Shown: positions 1 to 11,600 of the stretch, piece by piece
Layout of the letters: the number at the start of each line of letters is the position of its first letter
Numbering within the stretch: the stretch's first letter is position 1
Origin: Symbiodinium kawagutii
Taxonomy: Eukaryota > Sar > Dinophyceae > Suessiales > Symbiodiniaceae
Direction of reading: 5' to 3'
NCBI GenBank assembly: GCA_009767595.1
Contig: VSDK01014173.1
Span: forward strand, 135,763-199,762
Length of the DNA stretch: 64,000 nt
Made by a program: the position numbers and the translations under genes
Notes under the pieces: generated by a model
What the model saw: the letters and a program-made list of their open reading frames with translations, nothing else
What the model was told of the DNA's origin: nothing
Databases searched by the model: none

Positions 1-33
1 AACCAGGGGTACGGGGTGAACTGACCCACTGCC
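1..33 (-). repeat. MITE-1 copy, cut by window edge
   Basis: Reverse complement of the first ~33 bases of the short inverted-repeat family seen complete at 7059-7187 and 30951-31073: it shares the TGGGTCAGTTCACC end and the TACCCCTGGTT segment. The remainder lies outside the window. Confidence 0.6.
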
Positions 34-1640
34 ATTTATCAACCATTACTGGCAGCCACGGCCTTTCACCGTTGCAAGGCATCATGAAACATTACAAACA
101 ACCATCCCCTTGAGTAGCTGTTAATACCAATCATGGCCCCTTCGAACCATGACAAACAATCAACCACTCATTGACTTGAAGCAAACCATCAGTAGCGATC
201 ATTACCTCTTAGCCACCATTGTTCACCCATCATTAGGGGCTCATGAACCGTTAGAAACTCTGGTTACCTGTGATTAAACTTGCCACCTTTCTTGACAAAC
301 ATCAGCCTTCAGTGGCCAATGTTACCCATCATAAGCCACCGCTGAAGATCACCTTGGGCAGCCAAACATCATTAAACCTTTGCTTAATGACAAATAGCAA
401 ACATGAATGTTCAGCAGCCAATGGTGCCCGTCATGAACCATCATTAACAACCTTTACCTTTAGTTACTATCATTGACTATCATGAACCTTTTTGGAGCCA
501 CTACTTGCAAACATTCACTCTTGGAAACCATTATCACCCATCCGTACCAATGCAATTTTTCACCCGCCATTCACCTTGATTCACCAGAACAACTCAACCT
601 TTTGTAACCATGAATACCTTCATTACCTGCTGTAAGCAATGGTGAGCCATGATTGTCCATTTTTGGCCTTTTTGAGCTATTGATAACAGCCTTTCATTTT
701 TGGTATCAAGAACGATGGTGAAGCTCTAGTAGCCAGCGGTACCCGTTGTTGACCTTCAGTCATAGTTACTCATCATTAGCCATGATTGCCCACTATTACT
801 CAACCATCTGCGCGCCGTCACTGACCACCAGCAGCCTTCATTACCTTTCATTGGCCCCGTTGCCTTCCCTTCTCCATGGGTAGCCATCAGTATCCATCAT
901 GTGCTATCATGAACCATGACTAGCCACCATTCTGCATCATTGACCATCATTCAACCTCAAGAACCTTTCTGAGCCATCGCGACGCAAAATAAATCGTCAT
1001 TAGCCATCATGAGCCACTGTTGGTGAGCATCAATCGTCATAAGCCAACATCAACCATCATCAGCCGTCATTAATGCTCATTAGCCATCATTAGCCATCAT
1101 TAGCCATCAGTAGCCATCACGAATCATCATGAAACATCATATCATTAACCATCGTTTGCGATCACGAATCATCATGGACAATCATGAACTCTTGAGTTTC
1201 AAAACCCACTACAATCAATCATAAGCGTGGTTGCCCGGGATTTATTGAAGCTGGGTTCTGGACACATTTTTCAGGCCAAGCAACAGGGCCCAGCCTTCTG
1301 CTGGGCCAGCCGACAAGCAGCCACAAGCATCATTAAGCATCACTCACTACCATCAACCATTGTTGACCCTGGTAAATAACCACTATGAACCACTATGAAC
1401 AATTAACCATCATTAACCATGTTCACCAATTATCAACCATTATTTCAATTATTATCAACCATCATTTCTGAATCCCTATGATGACTTAACAATTATCAAC
1501 CATCCATCGCAAACCATTCTTAACCATTGTTTAACCATTAGTTTGCCATCCTTTACCTGCATTTAACCCTTGTCAAACCCTGGTTGATTATCAACCATCC
1601 ATTTCGAAACCACCAGTTTGCCATCATTTAACCCTTCAAT
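34..1640. repeat. C-rich degenerate ACCATCATTA low-complexity tract
   Basis: Almost the whole stretch is made of diverged copies of AACCATCATTA-type words with no sustained open frame. It resembles intron or intergenic filler rather than a gene. A small GC-rich patch around 1275-1325 follows a TTTTTCAG acceptor-like site and holds a hairpin (GGCCCAGC at 1287 pairing with GCTGGGCC at 1300). It could be a tiny exon but is too short to judge. Confidence 0.7.
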
Positions 1641-1815
1641 GGTTGATAAACCCTGGTAGCAACCCCTTGCTTAACATTGATAAAGGTTCACCCTTGATAA
1701 ACCCTGGTAGTAACTTCCTTGATAAACCCTGGTAGTAACCCCTTGAAAGGTTGATAAACCCTGGTAATTAGTAACCCCTTTAAAGGTTGATAAAGTTACT
1801 GATAAACCCTGGTTG
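1641..1815. repeat. Minisatellite, GATAAACCCTGGTAGTAACC type
   Basis: Five to six imperfect copies of a ~30-bp unit containing TTGATAAACCCTGG followed by TAGTAACCCCTTG. Copies vary in length and some lack the second half. Confidence 0.75.
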
Positions 1816-1840
1816 TTTACCCTTCTCCATTGCATTGAAG

Positions 1841-1970
1841 CTGTCTCGGCACAGCGCTCGTTCTGTGTGCAGCCAAGTGGCACGCGCCAGGAGACCTTCT
1901 CCCAGGCCGTCGCGTTCACCACCGGCGGCCGCAGCAACATGTGCCTCGGCGCGGACGTTGCGGGGGCCTT
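1841..1970 (+). CDS. Putative internal exon of unidentified host gene
   Basis: A GC-rich island set in AT-rich repeats. It opens after TTGAAG (acceptor AG at 1839-1840) and is open in the frame starting with GTC at 1843 until a possible donor GTAGCG at 1971. The frame reads through AVSAQRSFCVQPSG and later GGRSNMCLGADVAGA, with mostly G or C in third positions. It leaves two bases (TT), which the next island at 3400 can complete. The product is not recognised. The minus strand is also partly open, so strand assignment is an inference from phase agreement with the following islands. Confidence 0.4.
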
Positions 1971-2075
1971 GTAGCGTGGAGCTACTGGGGTGGTCATGGG
2001 TGGTCATGGGTGGTGACAGATCATGAGGATCAATGGGGATTGTATGGGTGTTGATTGTGGTGATTTATGGGGATC

Positions 2076-2181
2076 AATGGTGATTCTATGGTGATTCTAT
2101 GGTGATTAATGGTCACCATATGGTGATTAATGGTGATTCTATGGTGATTATATGGTGATTCTATGGTGATTATATGGTGAT
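2076..2181. repeat. Short tandem array of TATGGTGATTC
   Basis: About nine imperfect copies of an 11-bp unit (TATGGTGATTC/TATGGTGATTA). It lies in the G-rich low-complexity DNA that begins directly after the putative exon at 1841-1970. Confidence 0.8.
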
Positions 2182-3399
2182 TCATAAGGGTTCATTGCGA
2201 ATGATTACTGTTTCTTATCGGTTTCTTTCTGGTTTCTTGCTGGATTTCTAGAGGATTCGTTTTGGATTTATGCTGGACAAGTAGTGGGGAAAGATTGGAC
2301 CAATTCCTCCCTGCCTGTTTTGGGTCCTATGGCTGGAAATGATCACAGGCATGTCAACATCACCCGAACCATTGACCATGGTTGCAAAAACAAGAATTGA
2401 CATTTGTCAGGATTCTATCGGATCTTTAATGGATGTTAAATGGTTTCGTGTGGGATTCTTGTGGGTTTGGAGAAACCCTACTGATTTCTGGATGATTCTT
2501 ATTGGATCTTGTAAGAACCAATGCAGCCGGTGTTGAAGTGGGTAGCTCAATTAAGATTTGATTACAGGCCATCAATCACCATAACATCAACCCATTCTTT
2601 TGGACTAGCGTTCACCATTAGCTAGCCATCACTAACTCGTGTTCATGATCATCCATCATCAACTAGCCACTATTAACCAATACTTATTAACCATTACATA
2701 GGTTTGATCATGTCATAATAATCAGTATTAGGATTAAGCACCATCATGCATTGATCAATCAATATCATCAATCATTTTACAAGTAAAACCATAAACTGTG
2801 CGTTCTGCAACCCTCATTAACCATCAGCATGGTAATAATCATTCTTAAACCACTACAGTAATATGTACAATGGTTTAACCATCCTCAGCCACTATTAGCT
2901 ATTATCATCCGTTGTGGTCAATGACCTACCATGAGTGGCTAATAGTGGTTAACAAATCATGGTTAATGGTGTTCAATATGGTTCATTGTCCATTATATTC
3001 CATGATAAATCACTACTAACCCCTACTAACCATCATCGACCACTATAGACTATAGACAAGCATCATCAACCATAATTGATTACTACATAGAATATCATGG
3101 TTGCAACCACAATGATTATCTTGTATTATATGCCACTATTAACCACTAATGGTTTCACTCTGTGACTATAGTATCTAGCTCATAACCACTATTTTCAACG
3201 ATGATTAACGACTACTATCCATGATTAACCACTATTATCCAATATTCGCCAATCATGATCAATCATCATGATCAATCATCATAATCAATCATCATAATCA
3301 ATCATTAGCCAATCATGATCAGCCAATAGGTTATCATTGCTCAACCATCATCACTCATGAGCCACTCATCCCTCAACCATTGGCATATCCTTCGCTAAG
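2182..3399. other. Non-coding filler, switching from G-rich to C-rich
   Basis: No gene seen. Up to about 2340 the words are TGATGG-like; from about 2560 to 3390 they are the complementary ACCATCA-like words. It fits one intron between the putative exons at 1841-1970 and 3400-3469. Confidence 0.5.
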
Positions 3400-3469
3400 G
3401 TACACAGTGGCCGCTGCTCCCGTGAACGCGAAAGGCAACATGGGCGTAACTTCCACGCTGCTGCTGAGG
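3400..3469 (+). CDS. Putative internal exon of unidentified host gene
   Basis: The island begins after TTCGCTAAG (AG followed by G, a context often described for dinoflagellate acceptors). It is open in the frame TAC ACA GTG GCC, reading YTVAAAPVNAKGNMGVTSTL, with GC-rich third positions. A possible donor GTGGCG starts at 3470. Its single leading base completes the two-base codon left by 1841-1970, and it ends in phase 0. The other + frame and the minus frame are also open over this short length, so the call rests on phase and base composition. No family is recognised. Confidence 0.35.
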
Positions 3470-4499
3470 GTGGCGGCCTGAACTCATGGCGAACATGGGT
3501 TGATAATGGGTGGTTGGTTGGTAAAACTGATGGTCAATCAATGGTGAATACTGGCTAATACTGGCTGATAATCACTGAATTGATGGCTGATAGTTCAGGA
3601 ATAATGGGTGGTTGAGAATCAATTGTGCATCTATGGTTGACCAAGTGTCAATACTGGCTAGTTGATGATCAATACTGGGTGGCGAATGGTCAATTTACGG
3701 TTAATTGCTGGTTAATGAACAATTGAATGGTAGGAATGAGGAAAAACAGTCAGTGGTGGGGTTTAGTAGGCAAATGGTGGGCATAATGGGTGGTGAATAA
3801 GGTTAACAATGTTTAATGGTTGATGGTGCTCACCATATGGTTGCTGATGACGCCTAATGGCCAATATGGAAGGATAGCCATATCAATCGACAATGGCTGA
3901 TGGTTGGGTCATTGTCAACCAATCGTGGATTAATGGTAAACTAATAATTAATGAACTACTGATTAGTGGGGTTGACTAGTCATTGGTGGGGCTTATCAAC
4001 CAACTATTGGGGCTGGACGTGATCAACCCTTAGTAAATGGCTGATATCCAAACAAATGCTCAAATGCTTCAGTTAGCGCAAAATTAGTGGTTAATTCATG
4101 ACTAAGTAGTGGCCAGCTGAAAGTCATTAAGTGATGGAAAGTTAGTAAGTAATGACAAATGGGGTTTCATATTGCTTCAAGATGGCTAGTTAATGGCTGA
4201 CAATAGTCAATGGTTGCTCGACATGGTTACCCTTAATGAGCGAGCAGTTAAAAAATATAACAACATTGTGCTTTAAACTTTCAATCCTTGGTGATCATGA
4301 TTAGTAATCAGCTATGATTCATGATGATGATTGATGGTGCATGATGGGTAATGAAGGTTAGACATGAGTCAATGGCCTTGATGAATGGTGATTGACTGAT
4401 GCTGGTAAGTGATGGCTATGCTAGTTGGTACTAGTTTGTAAATTCAAAACGGGTTCTAGTGATTTCTAGTGATGCTTCATGATGATGAATGGTGGTAAG
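3470..4499. repeat. G-rich TGATGGTTG low-complexity tract
   Basis: Nearly continuous diverged TTGATGGT/GGTTGGT words, the complement of those in 34-1640. No reading frame or RNA gene is visible. Confidence 0.65.
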
Positions 4500-4579
4500 C
4501 TCCCACCTTTGATGCTCGGACAAAGCTCTGGGCAGCTCTGTGCGCGGTGGCCCCCGGTGACTCCGGTGCGATCGTGGCA
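4500..4579 (+). CDS. Putative internal exon of unidentified host gene
   Basis: GC-rich segment after GGTGGTAAG (AG at 4498-4499), open in phase 0 from CTC CCA CCT to the donor-like GTGAGG at 4580. It reads LGQSSGQLCARWPPVTPVRS. Entry phase agrees with the exit phase of 3400-3469, and its exit phase (two bases, CA) agrees with 6624-6758. A second frame (reading KLWAALCAVAPGDSGAIVAV) stays open much further downstream and is an alternative. A 27-bp tandem duplication straddles the donor. No family is recognised. Confidence 0.35.
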
Positions 4580-4614
4580 GTGAGGAACTCCGGTGCGATC
4601 GTGGCAGTGAGGAA
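4561..4614 (+). repeat. Exact 27-bp tandem duplication across a splice-donor-like site
   Basis: Two identical adjacent 27-base copies (4561-4587, 4588-4614), each containing GTGGCAGTGAGG. The GTGAGG donor-like site is therefore present twice. In the phase that suits the flanking islands, use of the second donor would include an in-frame TGA. Confidence 0.9.
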
Positions 4615-6416
4615 CGTGTTCCGGGTCTGGATGCGGAGGCCGCTGTGCGCCCCAAGTGCGCCCTCGCAAGTCCTGCCACAGCTGCCTATGGTAGAGCATC
4701 TTTCCTCCACCTCTTGGCAGCCTCAGGAACCAGTACCCTTCTGGGTGCTTATGTCAGGGCACTCCTTCAGGCTATCCTGTCCCATATTCCACATCATGTC
4801 TGGACACCGCCCATTGTATGCTTGCTCCACAACGGGAAACCCAGATGAGAACCCCCAATGGGTGAACGATCGCACCCCACCCATGGGTTTGTGATGGTTG
4901 ATGCTTTGTCGACGGTTCGAACAATGGTTCCTGTCTGCTTACTCAATGGCAGACTCATCAAACTATGGCCCATAATCTTGAGAATGTGATAACAATGGCA
5001 ATTTTTACAGATTCAGCGGATTCATGGTCTGCTAAGCATGGTGCTTTTGGCATGCTCGTTTGTTGATTGCTGGCTTCGTGAACGGTTCAAACTAACCAGC
5101 GACAGAACGAACTTGAGCAGGTTATCAATGATGCAATATACTCATTAATAGTGATGATTATATGATGGTTGATATCAGTATAATGGCAGTATATCAGTGA
5201 TACAATCTACTGGTGGTTGATAATGATTGATGATGGTTGATAATTACTACTTGCTGGTCAACCATGGTGGATACCGGTTATTAATAAGCTGACTGCTATC
5301 AAAAAGGAATTATTGACCAGTAACCAACCATGGTTGATAGGATGACAATCAACCGCTAGGTTCATGATGACTGATGCAAGTTGAGGACAGCTATCAAATG
5401 ATTATCAAGGCTTATGGGTGGCAGAAAATGATCCTCCCCACAGCCCCTGGCAATGACCGACTGGGCTTCTTCTTATCTGATAATGATCCTCTGATCTGGT
5501 GAGGAGAGGTGCATATAGGTGCTAGAACCCATGTGAAAACAACCTAGCACACTAGTGAGGATCAAGTTGACACCAAACGATATCCGATATCACTAAGATC
5601 ATAAGTATGATATCATTAAGATCATAGGTGCAATAAGTATTATTTGCTGGTCAACATTCGCGACTGGCAACCGTGACAACATTATCGACTGCGGTAAAAC
5701 ATTGTTAGCAAGTATTCAGTGTCGTTCCTAGCCAGCGATCATGATGCATCAGTTGGGGACTTATGGACATTCATTGAGCATCAAGTATATGTGTATATAT
5801 CTCTATTTAAATATATATATATATAATCAGTTTTTGCTCGTAATCACGAACCATGATTCCATGAACCATCATCAATCAGCACCCGCCACGATGAAGAATC
5901 ATCATTGAATCCTCAGAAACCACCATCGTCAACGATCAAAATTCAGTGTTGCTCTTAACCAACAAACAACTATATCTTTGCAGCATTAATGATTGTCACG
6001 CAGCACGCCTTCACGCATCATTCACAATCATCAACTGTGACCGAACGTACCAGAATCCTCAGCATAATCCTCAGCATCAAGGACCATCATTAACCATCAA
6101 GCATGTTCATGAAACATGGCTATTAAACAATCAACCACCAGAACCCAACATTAGTCACCAGTTTAACCACTGTTCTTACTCATCAATGATAACTCATCTA
6201 TCAATGGTTAACAAATCATTGTTTGTCATCATTCACCATTGCCATCTTAACGAATCATGAATCTTTACCAAAAATGATCCTCAACAATTCAACGAGTCAT
6301 TGAGACATGGTTCCGGGTAGATTCTTGAGGGTGATACTAGTCAGATGTATCTTGAGTACAGTAGTATGTCATTAAGTCATGCTCATTCAACCAGTCATTA
6401 AGCTGAGATATCATCA
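4615..6416. other. GC-rich tail, then G-rich and C-rich filler
   Basis: 4615-4890 is moderately GC-rich and open in one + frame but without clear splice edges. From about 4890 to 5400 the DNA is TGATGGTTG-like, from about 5840 the complementary ACCATCA-like words take over, and an (AT)n run lies near 5803-5825. No gene is recognised. Confidence 0.5.
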
Positions 6417-6448
6417 TTAACCATCATCATCATCATCATCACCATCAC

Positions 6449-6489
<41 letters not shown>

Positions 6490-6533
6490 CCTATCATCCT
6501 CATCATCATCATCATCATCATCACCTATCATCC
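6417..6533. repeat. (CAT)n microsatellite
   Basis: Long run of CAT/ATC triplets with a few interruptions (CACC, CTATC). Confidence 0.95.
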
Positions 6534-6623
6534 ATTAATAGATGTTACTGATGTCACTAGTACGATTACTACCGGTCCTTAAGATGATCACCAGCTACAA
6601 GAAGGCCTATTAGATGTCATCAG

Positions 6624-6758
6624 TCATTCATCACGGTGCCTTGCCGACGCCACCAGTTTTGCCTCGCTGAAGAGCTCAGCAGTGTTCATCACCTTCGTCA
6701 TCAACGGCACGTCACTGGTGGAATCCAAGGCCTCCCAATGGCCGTCCTCAGTGCAAGG
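6624..6758 (+). CDS. Putative internal exon of unidentified host gene
   Basis: An island after GTCATCAG (AG at 6622-6623), open in the frame CGG TGC CTT GCC at 6634. It reads CLADATSFASLKSSAVFITF and continues through VINGTSLVESKASQW to a possible donor GTGATT at 6759. The leading base completes the codon left open by 4500-4579. An alternative donor, GTGCAA, lies at 6751. Codons are GC-rich in third position, unlike the flanking low-complexity DNA. G-rich TGATGG filler begins immediately downstream. Product unknown. Confidence 0.45.
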
Positions 6759-7058
6759 GTGATTGGATGGAGGCAGCACTAAGCATGGCTGGGTTTACTT
6801 AAGTAATGCAGATGGTTGATGATGATTGAAGTTCATGATGCTCGAAGTTAGTGATTAAACATGGTTCATGATGGTTAATGAGTTATTGATGCTTAACGGC
6901 GATGGTGAATGAAGAGTAGTAAAACATTGCTTGTAATCATGGGTGATCATGATTAGTAGCCATGGTGAATGATGGTTGGAGTCACTGATTTTGTGATGGT
7001 GAATGATGGTCATCAAGTCATGCTTCATGATGGTCATTGATTAATGACAGTTAATGTG
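6759..7058. other. G-rich low-complexity filler
   Basis: TGATGATTGAAGTTCATGATG-like words with no supported frame. Confidence 0.6.
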
Positions 7059-7187
7059 AATTGGCTGTGGGTCAGTTCACCCTGTACCCCTGGTTCCCCA
7101 TCATTAACCATAGTTTTAGAGGTAAATTTGTTGGTGAACTTATCCTCCATGAAATTGGTTGCTTAATGGCTTGACCCATAGTCAATT
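7059..7187 (+). mobile_element. MITE-1 copy (short inverted-repeat element)
   Basis: The ends AATTGGCTGTGGGTCA and TGACCCATAGTCAATT are near-perfect inverted repeats. The interior shares TACCCCTGGTTCCCC and ATCATTAACCAT with copies at 18175-18290 and 30951-31073. There is no coding capacity, so it is presumably non-autonomous. No convincing target-site duplication was resolved. Confidence 0.65.
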
Positions 7188-8253
7188 GGTTTGCATTGTC
7201 CACTTGGCGAGCACGAACAAACCTTGGGATGTTCAAAACAGACCTGACTAGCTGGAAACAAAGACGTCGTACCGACTCCGAGGTGCTTACGTCTGGGGGT
7301 CTCTCAAGCCATGAGGGGAACCCCAAAAGTGGTTGGTTTATTGCTATAAATGCCTAATGAACTGGATGATCAAGGGGTACCACTAGTTTGAGAAGCTAAC
7401 AAATGTGCTGTGGAACGCGCCTTTGTGGTAACATATTGCTGCGACTGCTGCAAGAAACTAAGTCTAATAACCAGAGGAATCGTGGAACTACCGGAACAAC
7501 ATGAGCGTTGCAGGGCGTTACGCCTCGTTCCACGATAGGACCCGTACAAATATGAGGCAAGCAATGCGCTCTCAGGTCTTGGATGATGGATTCAGGTCGG
7601 AATTTTCTTGTTCCTTGACGTTTTGCTGCCGCACAACGTATTCCTCCGCGAGGTTGAGAAATCTTTTCATCATGATCATCATCGACGGAGTTTGGAAATT
7701 TTGTCTCTGGCGACTAAATGTGCTAAGTAAACAGATTTTAGTGTGCCGTTCATCGTTCTGACAAGTGTGCATCTGCAAACAATCTCGTGTTAGCGTGAGA
7801 AAAACACCTGCGTTCTCCCTTTATGCACAGTGATTCCCAGCTACGAGTAGGTGAACAAGCCAATTGAGTACGGTTGTATTGGTCATAACTGGTAGCTATC
7901 CTAGGTCTACCTCGAGTGGAAGAATTTGGGGCATCTCTGTACTGATCGGTGATAAGCGATGGATGACGATGATGCTGATTCTGATCTCCTACATGCGTGA
8001 GCTTTTACCCCATGCACCTTTTCGAAGGCGGGAACCGGTCTTGTCCAAGCCACATCCGTCAGAATCTCAGATTCAACACCACTGAACAATTATGAAGTTC
8101 GTTGCGTCAACAGCCCTTGGGAAGAATAAGACGTGATCAATAAAAACCATTTCTAATCTAGTCAATCACATCGTAAGAGCCAAACAAATGACCGTTCCAT
8201 TTAAACAAAGATCGTAACTCGATGATTATAGCCAACCCCCACTTTCCACCAGC
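7188..8253. other. Unassigned region with possible small exon
   Basis: Less repetitive than the upstream DNA. A short stretch after GACTAG (about 7255-7320) is open on + and could continue the exon chain (SGGLSSHEGN in one frame). A partial MITE-2-like segment follows at about 7321-7397. The remaining frames (7370-8090) are short and overlap on both strands, and I could not support a gene. Confidence 0.35.
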
Positions 8254-8270
8254 AATCATCATCATCATCG

Positions 8271-8332
<62 letters not shown>

Positions 8333-8357
8333 CTCATCCTCATCGTCATCCTCATCC

Positions 8358-8404
<47 letters not shown>

Positions 8405-8418
8405 ATCATCATCATCAT
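8254..8418. repeat. (CAT)n/(CGTCAT)n microsatellite, left half
   Basis: Triplet run with regular CGT and CCT interruptions giving a CATCGT six-base periodicity. It ends exactly at the retrotransposon and resumes at 16496, so one microsatellite was split by the insertion. Poly-Asp and poly-Ile frames here are artefacts of the triplet repeat. Confidence 0.95.
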
Positions 8419-8569
8419 TACTAATGGTCTGGCCCCTCCAGTCGACACACATGCACGGAAACGGTCGTTTTTCCACCTTCGAGTTGGATTTGAATCGAAA
8501 GGGTAGCTGCAGACACACAGCTATGTTCATGTATGGTTCAAATAGGGAGGTCACAACTGCAGTGCAACA
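8419..8569 (-). repeat. 3' LTR of the copia element
   Basis: 151 bp. On the element strand it starts TGTTGCACTG and ends ACCATTAGTA. By eye it is base-for-base identical to 16345-16495. The end is TA rather than the usual CA, an inference from where the primer-binding site and polypurine tract begin. Confidence 0.9.
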
Positions 8570-8579
8570 CTCCCCCTTT
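8570..8579 (-). promoter_or_regulatory. Polypurine tract (plus-strand primer)
   Basis: AAAGGGGGAG on the minus strand abuts the 3' LTR, where retroelement RNase H leaves the plus-strand primer. It lies between the Gag-Pol stop codon and the LTR. Confidence 0.85.
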
Positions 8580-8618
8580 GCGAGGTCGTCAGACCAAGCA
8601 ACTCAAATGTAGCCCAAA

Positions 8619-11600
8619 CTACCCTATTCTTGTGGCGCACTCTGTGCACATGCTGTACTGGTTGGGAATTCGGTTTCGTGTACATGTCGGTCCAGTGTGG
8701 AAATCATCTCCCCAAGTCGCGATTCGAACTTTCGTCTTTGTCTTGACATCAACCTTCGGACAGTTCCGGCATCTTCTCGATTCCTTCGCTGGTCCTACTC
8801 TTGGGTTGGTCAGGTAGCGGCATTCCCGACTCAGGTGATATACTTCTCCATATCTGGTCACGTACACTTTTTCCATATCAGAAGGGGCTGCTGCTTCACT
8901 TGAGCGCGCCTCGGCAACTGATTTCCTCTGTTCTTCCTTCTCTGTTTCTTTGGGTTGGATGTCTTTCCGCACGGCTTCTTCTCTTTCGCGTCTGCGAAGT
9001 GCCTCCTCTTGTCGACTCATTTCCTCTTCTTTCCTTCGAATTCGGTCTTTCCTTTGATTCTCCTCAACTTCAATTTGACTCCTCCTCTCTGTTTCTTCTC
9101 TTTGAATTTCTTCAGCTCTTCTCTTCATGTCTTCCTCAATTCTCTTCATCTTCGACCTCGGAGTCTCTTCTGATGCTTCTGATTCTGTCTCTTCCTCATC
9201 CTCAACTTTTTCTTTCTTCTTCGTAGAATAGATTCTCCTCAGCCATTCCTGTGGCCCTCCATTCATTCTGGTTCCCATCGAACAGAACCATTTCAACATC
9301 AGCATGAGCAAGACCGTAATGACTGACGAAGCCATCACGAACATCATCAAAACTTGGCTGTCTCCTTCATCATCTTCTTCCTCCTCTTGTCCTTTGGCCA
9401 GTTGAAGTGATGCTGCAAGGACCAACATCCTGACCACTGTTTCTATGTTTTTCACCTCCTCACCCTTGTTGGTGTCCTTCTTCTCTTCCTCCTCCAACTT
9501 CTTCTCTTCAACAGCTCCCTCGTCATTGACCTCTTTGATCTTCATGAGATCCTTCAACTTCGTCAGGCGAGGTGCTGTCAGTGCCTTTGTGCCGATATCT
9601 GCAATCATTCCTTCTCCAGGGATATGCAATGCTCCCCAATCTCCTCGTAGCACCGCTTGCCTGGCATAAGACACTCGTGTTCGTAAGTGCCTTGTCCTCC
9701 AAGATCCTCCATCACTTGTGAGGATCGCCAGAGCCGCTTGTGAGTCAGTGTGCGCGATCTTCTTCACTCGGGGAACCAACTCCTCAAGTATCGATGCCAC
9801 TGATTCTCCGGCGTTCATGGACTCCACCATTTCGGTTAATTCAGCCTCTGCAGTGCTCAGTGTGATGAAATGTTGGCGACCTGAGCGCCAAAAAACGGGG
9901 CACCCGCATATCATCACCACGAAGCTGCCATGGGACTCTTCTTCATTGGGCGCGTACGACGCGTCACTGAAGACCTGTACCACATATTCTTCTTCACCAT
10001 CATCCTCAAACACAATTCCTTCTGTGGTAGTGGCCATCAAGTAACCATACATCTGATTGGCTGCCGCTTTGATCGTCCCACATGCCTTCGTCACATTTGC
10101 ACCCATCCTGGCCACTGCATACATGACATCCGGTCGGGTTCGGGTCAGAACCCATAGTAGTTCGCCCACAATCTTCTGGCATTCCCTCACTTGATCTTTT
10201 CCTGGCGCTGTGGAGTCTCTTTCCATAGCTGCTTGATCTCTTGTGATTGGGATCTTCTTTTTCATCACATCCGTTGGTTTCTTTTGAAGCATGTCCTTCA
10301 GAAAACCTTCCTGAGTAAGAGTCCATTTGGTTCTTCCCTCAACCTCCTGTCTTCGAACTTCCATTCCTAGGAATCTGACTGCTTCTGAGTTGACCTGCTC
10401 CGGGATTGATGTACTCCATGCTTCTTGTAACGCCTTCACCACTTCTTCCAGAACATCCTCCTCTGCCGTCACCATGACATCGTCTACATATGTCATGACT
10501 AAGCCATAAAGTCTTTCTCCCCCTCGTTCCACGTTCTCTTCTCGGTCTTCCTCAACAACTCTCCATAGATTTGGTTCTGAGTCCAAGGGGACAAGTTGCA
10601 AATTGATCGTTTTCTTTCCTCTCTTCACTCGGATCTTCATATCTCTCATTCGTCGATCTCGGCACCTACCCCACAGTCTAGGACTCCTTCTCAAACCATA
10701 CACCGCTTTCTTCGGTTTGTAAAACTTGTTCCTTGGAAGACATCCTCTTTCGGAGAAAATCCTGGGGGCCTTGACGATGATGATGTTCTTGTCTTCTTCG
10801 TCTTCGAAGTCTGCATTCAAGAAGGCTGTTCTGATGTCTAAAATACATCCCGTCCATCGCCTCTTCATCGCCACCACCACCATGACTCGAAAGGCTGCGG
10901 CATCTGCTCCTGAGGAATATGTTTCTTCTTCTGGTGATCTTTCTTCGAAGCAACCACATATAACCCACCTCACTTTCCTCTTCGAGCCTCCTGGTAGTGG
11001 TTTCTTCGTAAATATGACCTTGGATGGAATGAATTCAACCTTCACTCCACGGTCCTTGGCTTCCTCTTCCAACCGCTTCACCTCTTCTATTCCGATGCTT
11101 TCAAACGCTTCCTTTTCTTCCAGGAGTGACCCAATTTCGCTCTGGATTGCAGGTAGCCACTGGTCCCACTCCGAAATCACCTCTTTGGTTCCAATGATTT
11201 TCGTCTGCAAAACCTCATCTGGGTCCTCCTGTTCGCACATCTTTTTGAGCTTCATAATCGTTGTCATCTCATCCAACATCAAATTTGGATCGTCCTCAAT
11301 CATCATCTTCACTTCATCTTCGATGAGCCTCTTCACTCGCTCTTTCATCTTCCTCATCTTCTTTAGTTCCTCATCGCTCTCATCCTCCTCACTACCTTCT
11401 TCTTTCTTCAGTCTTCGGACAGCCTGTTTCTCAAGCAGCCTTCTTCTTGCCGTCACAGCATCTCTCATCTCATTCTCTACTGCGATCCAAACCTCTTCCG
11501 CGATTGGATCTATGGTCCTCCTCAGAATCATCTTGGTCAGGCGGGGGGTCTCTCCAGGTTTCCATACCCAATGTCCATGGTCTTCCAACGAAGGACAAAG

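Noticed and set aside
1287-1307. Rho-independent-type terminator hairpin
   Set aside because: The stem-loop lacks a T tract and the DNA is nuclear eukaryotic; bacterial-type termination is not expected.
6417-6533. CRISPR-like array
   Set aside because: It is a simple CAT triplet run without repeat-spacer organisation; no other region shows CRISPR spacing.
8201-8554. Poly-Asp / poly-Ile open frames over the CAT repeat
   Set aside because: They arise from the triplet microsatellite running into the LTR; no independent coding signal.
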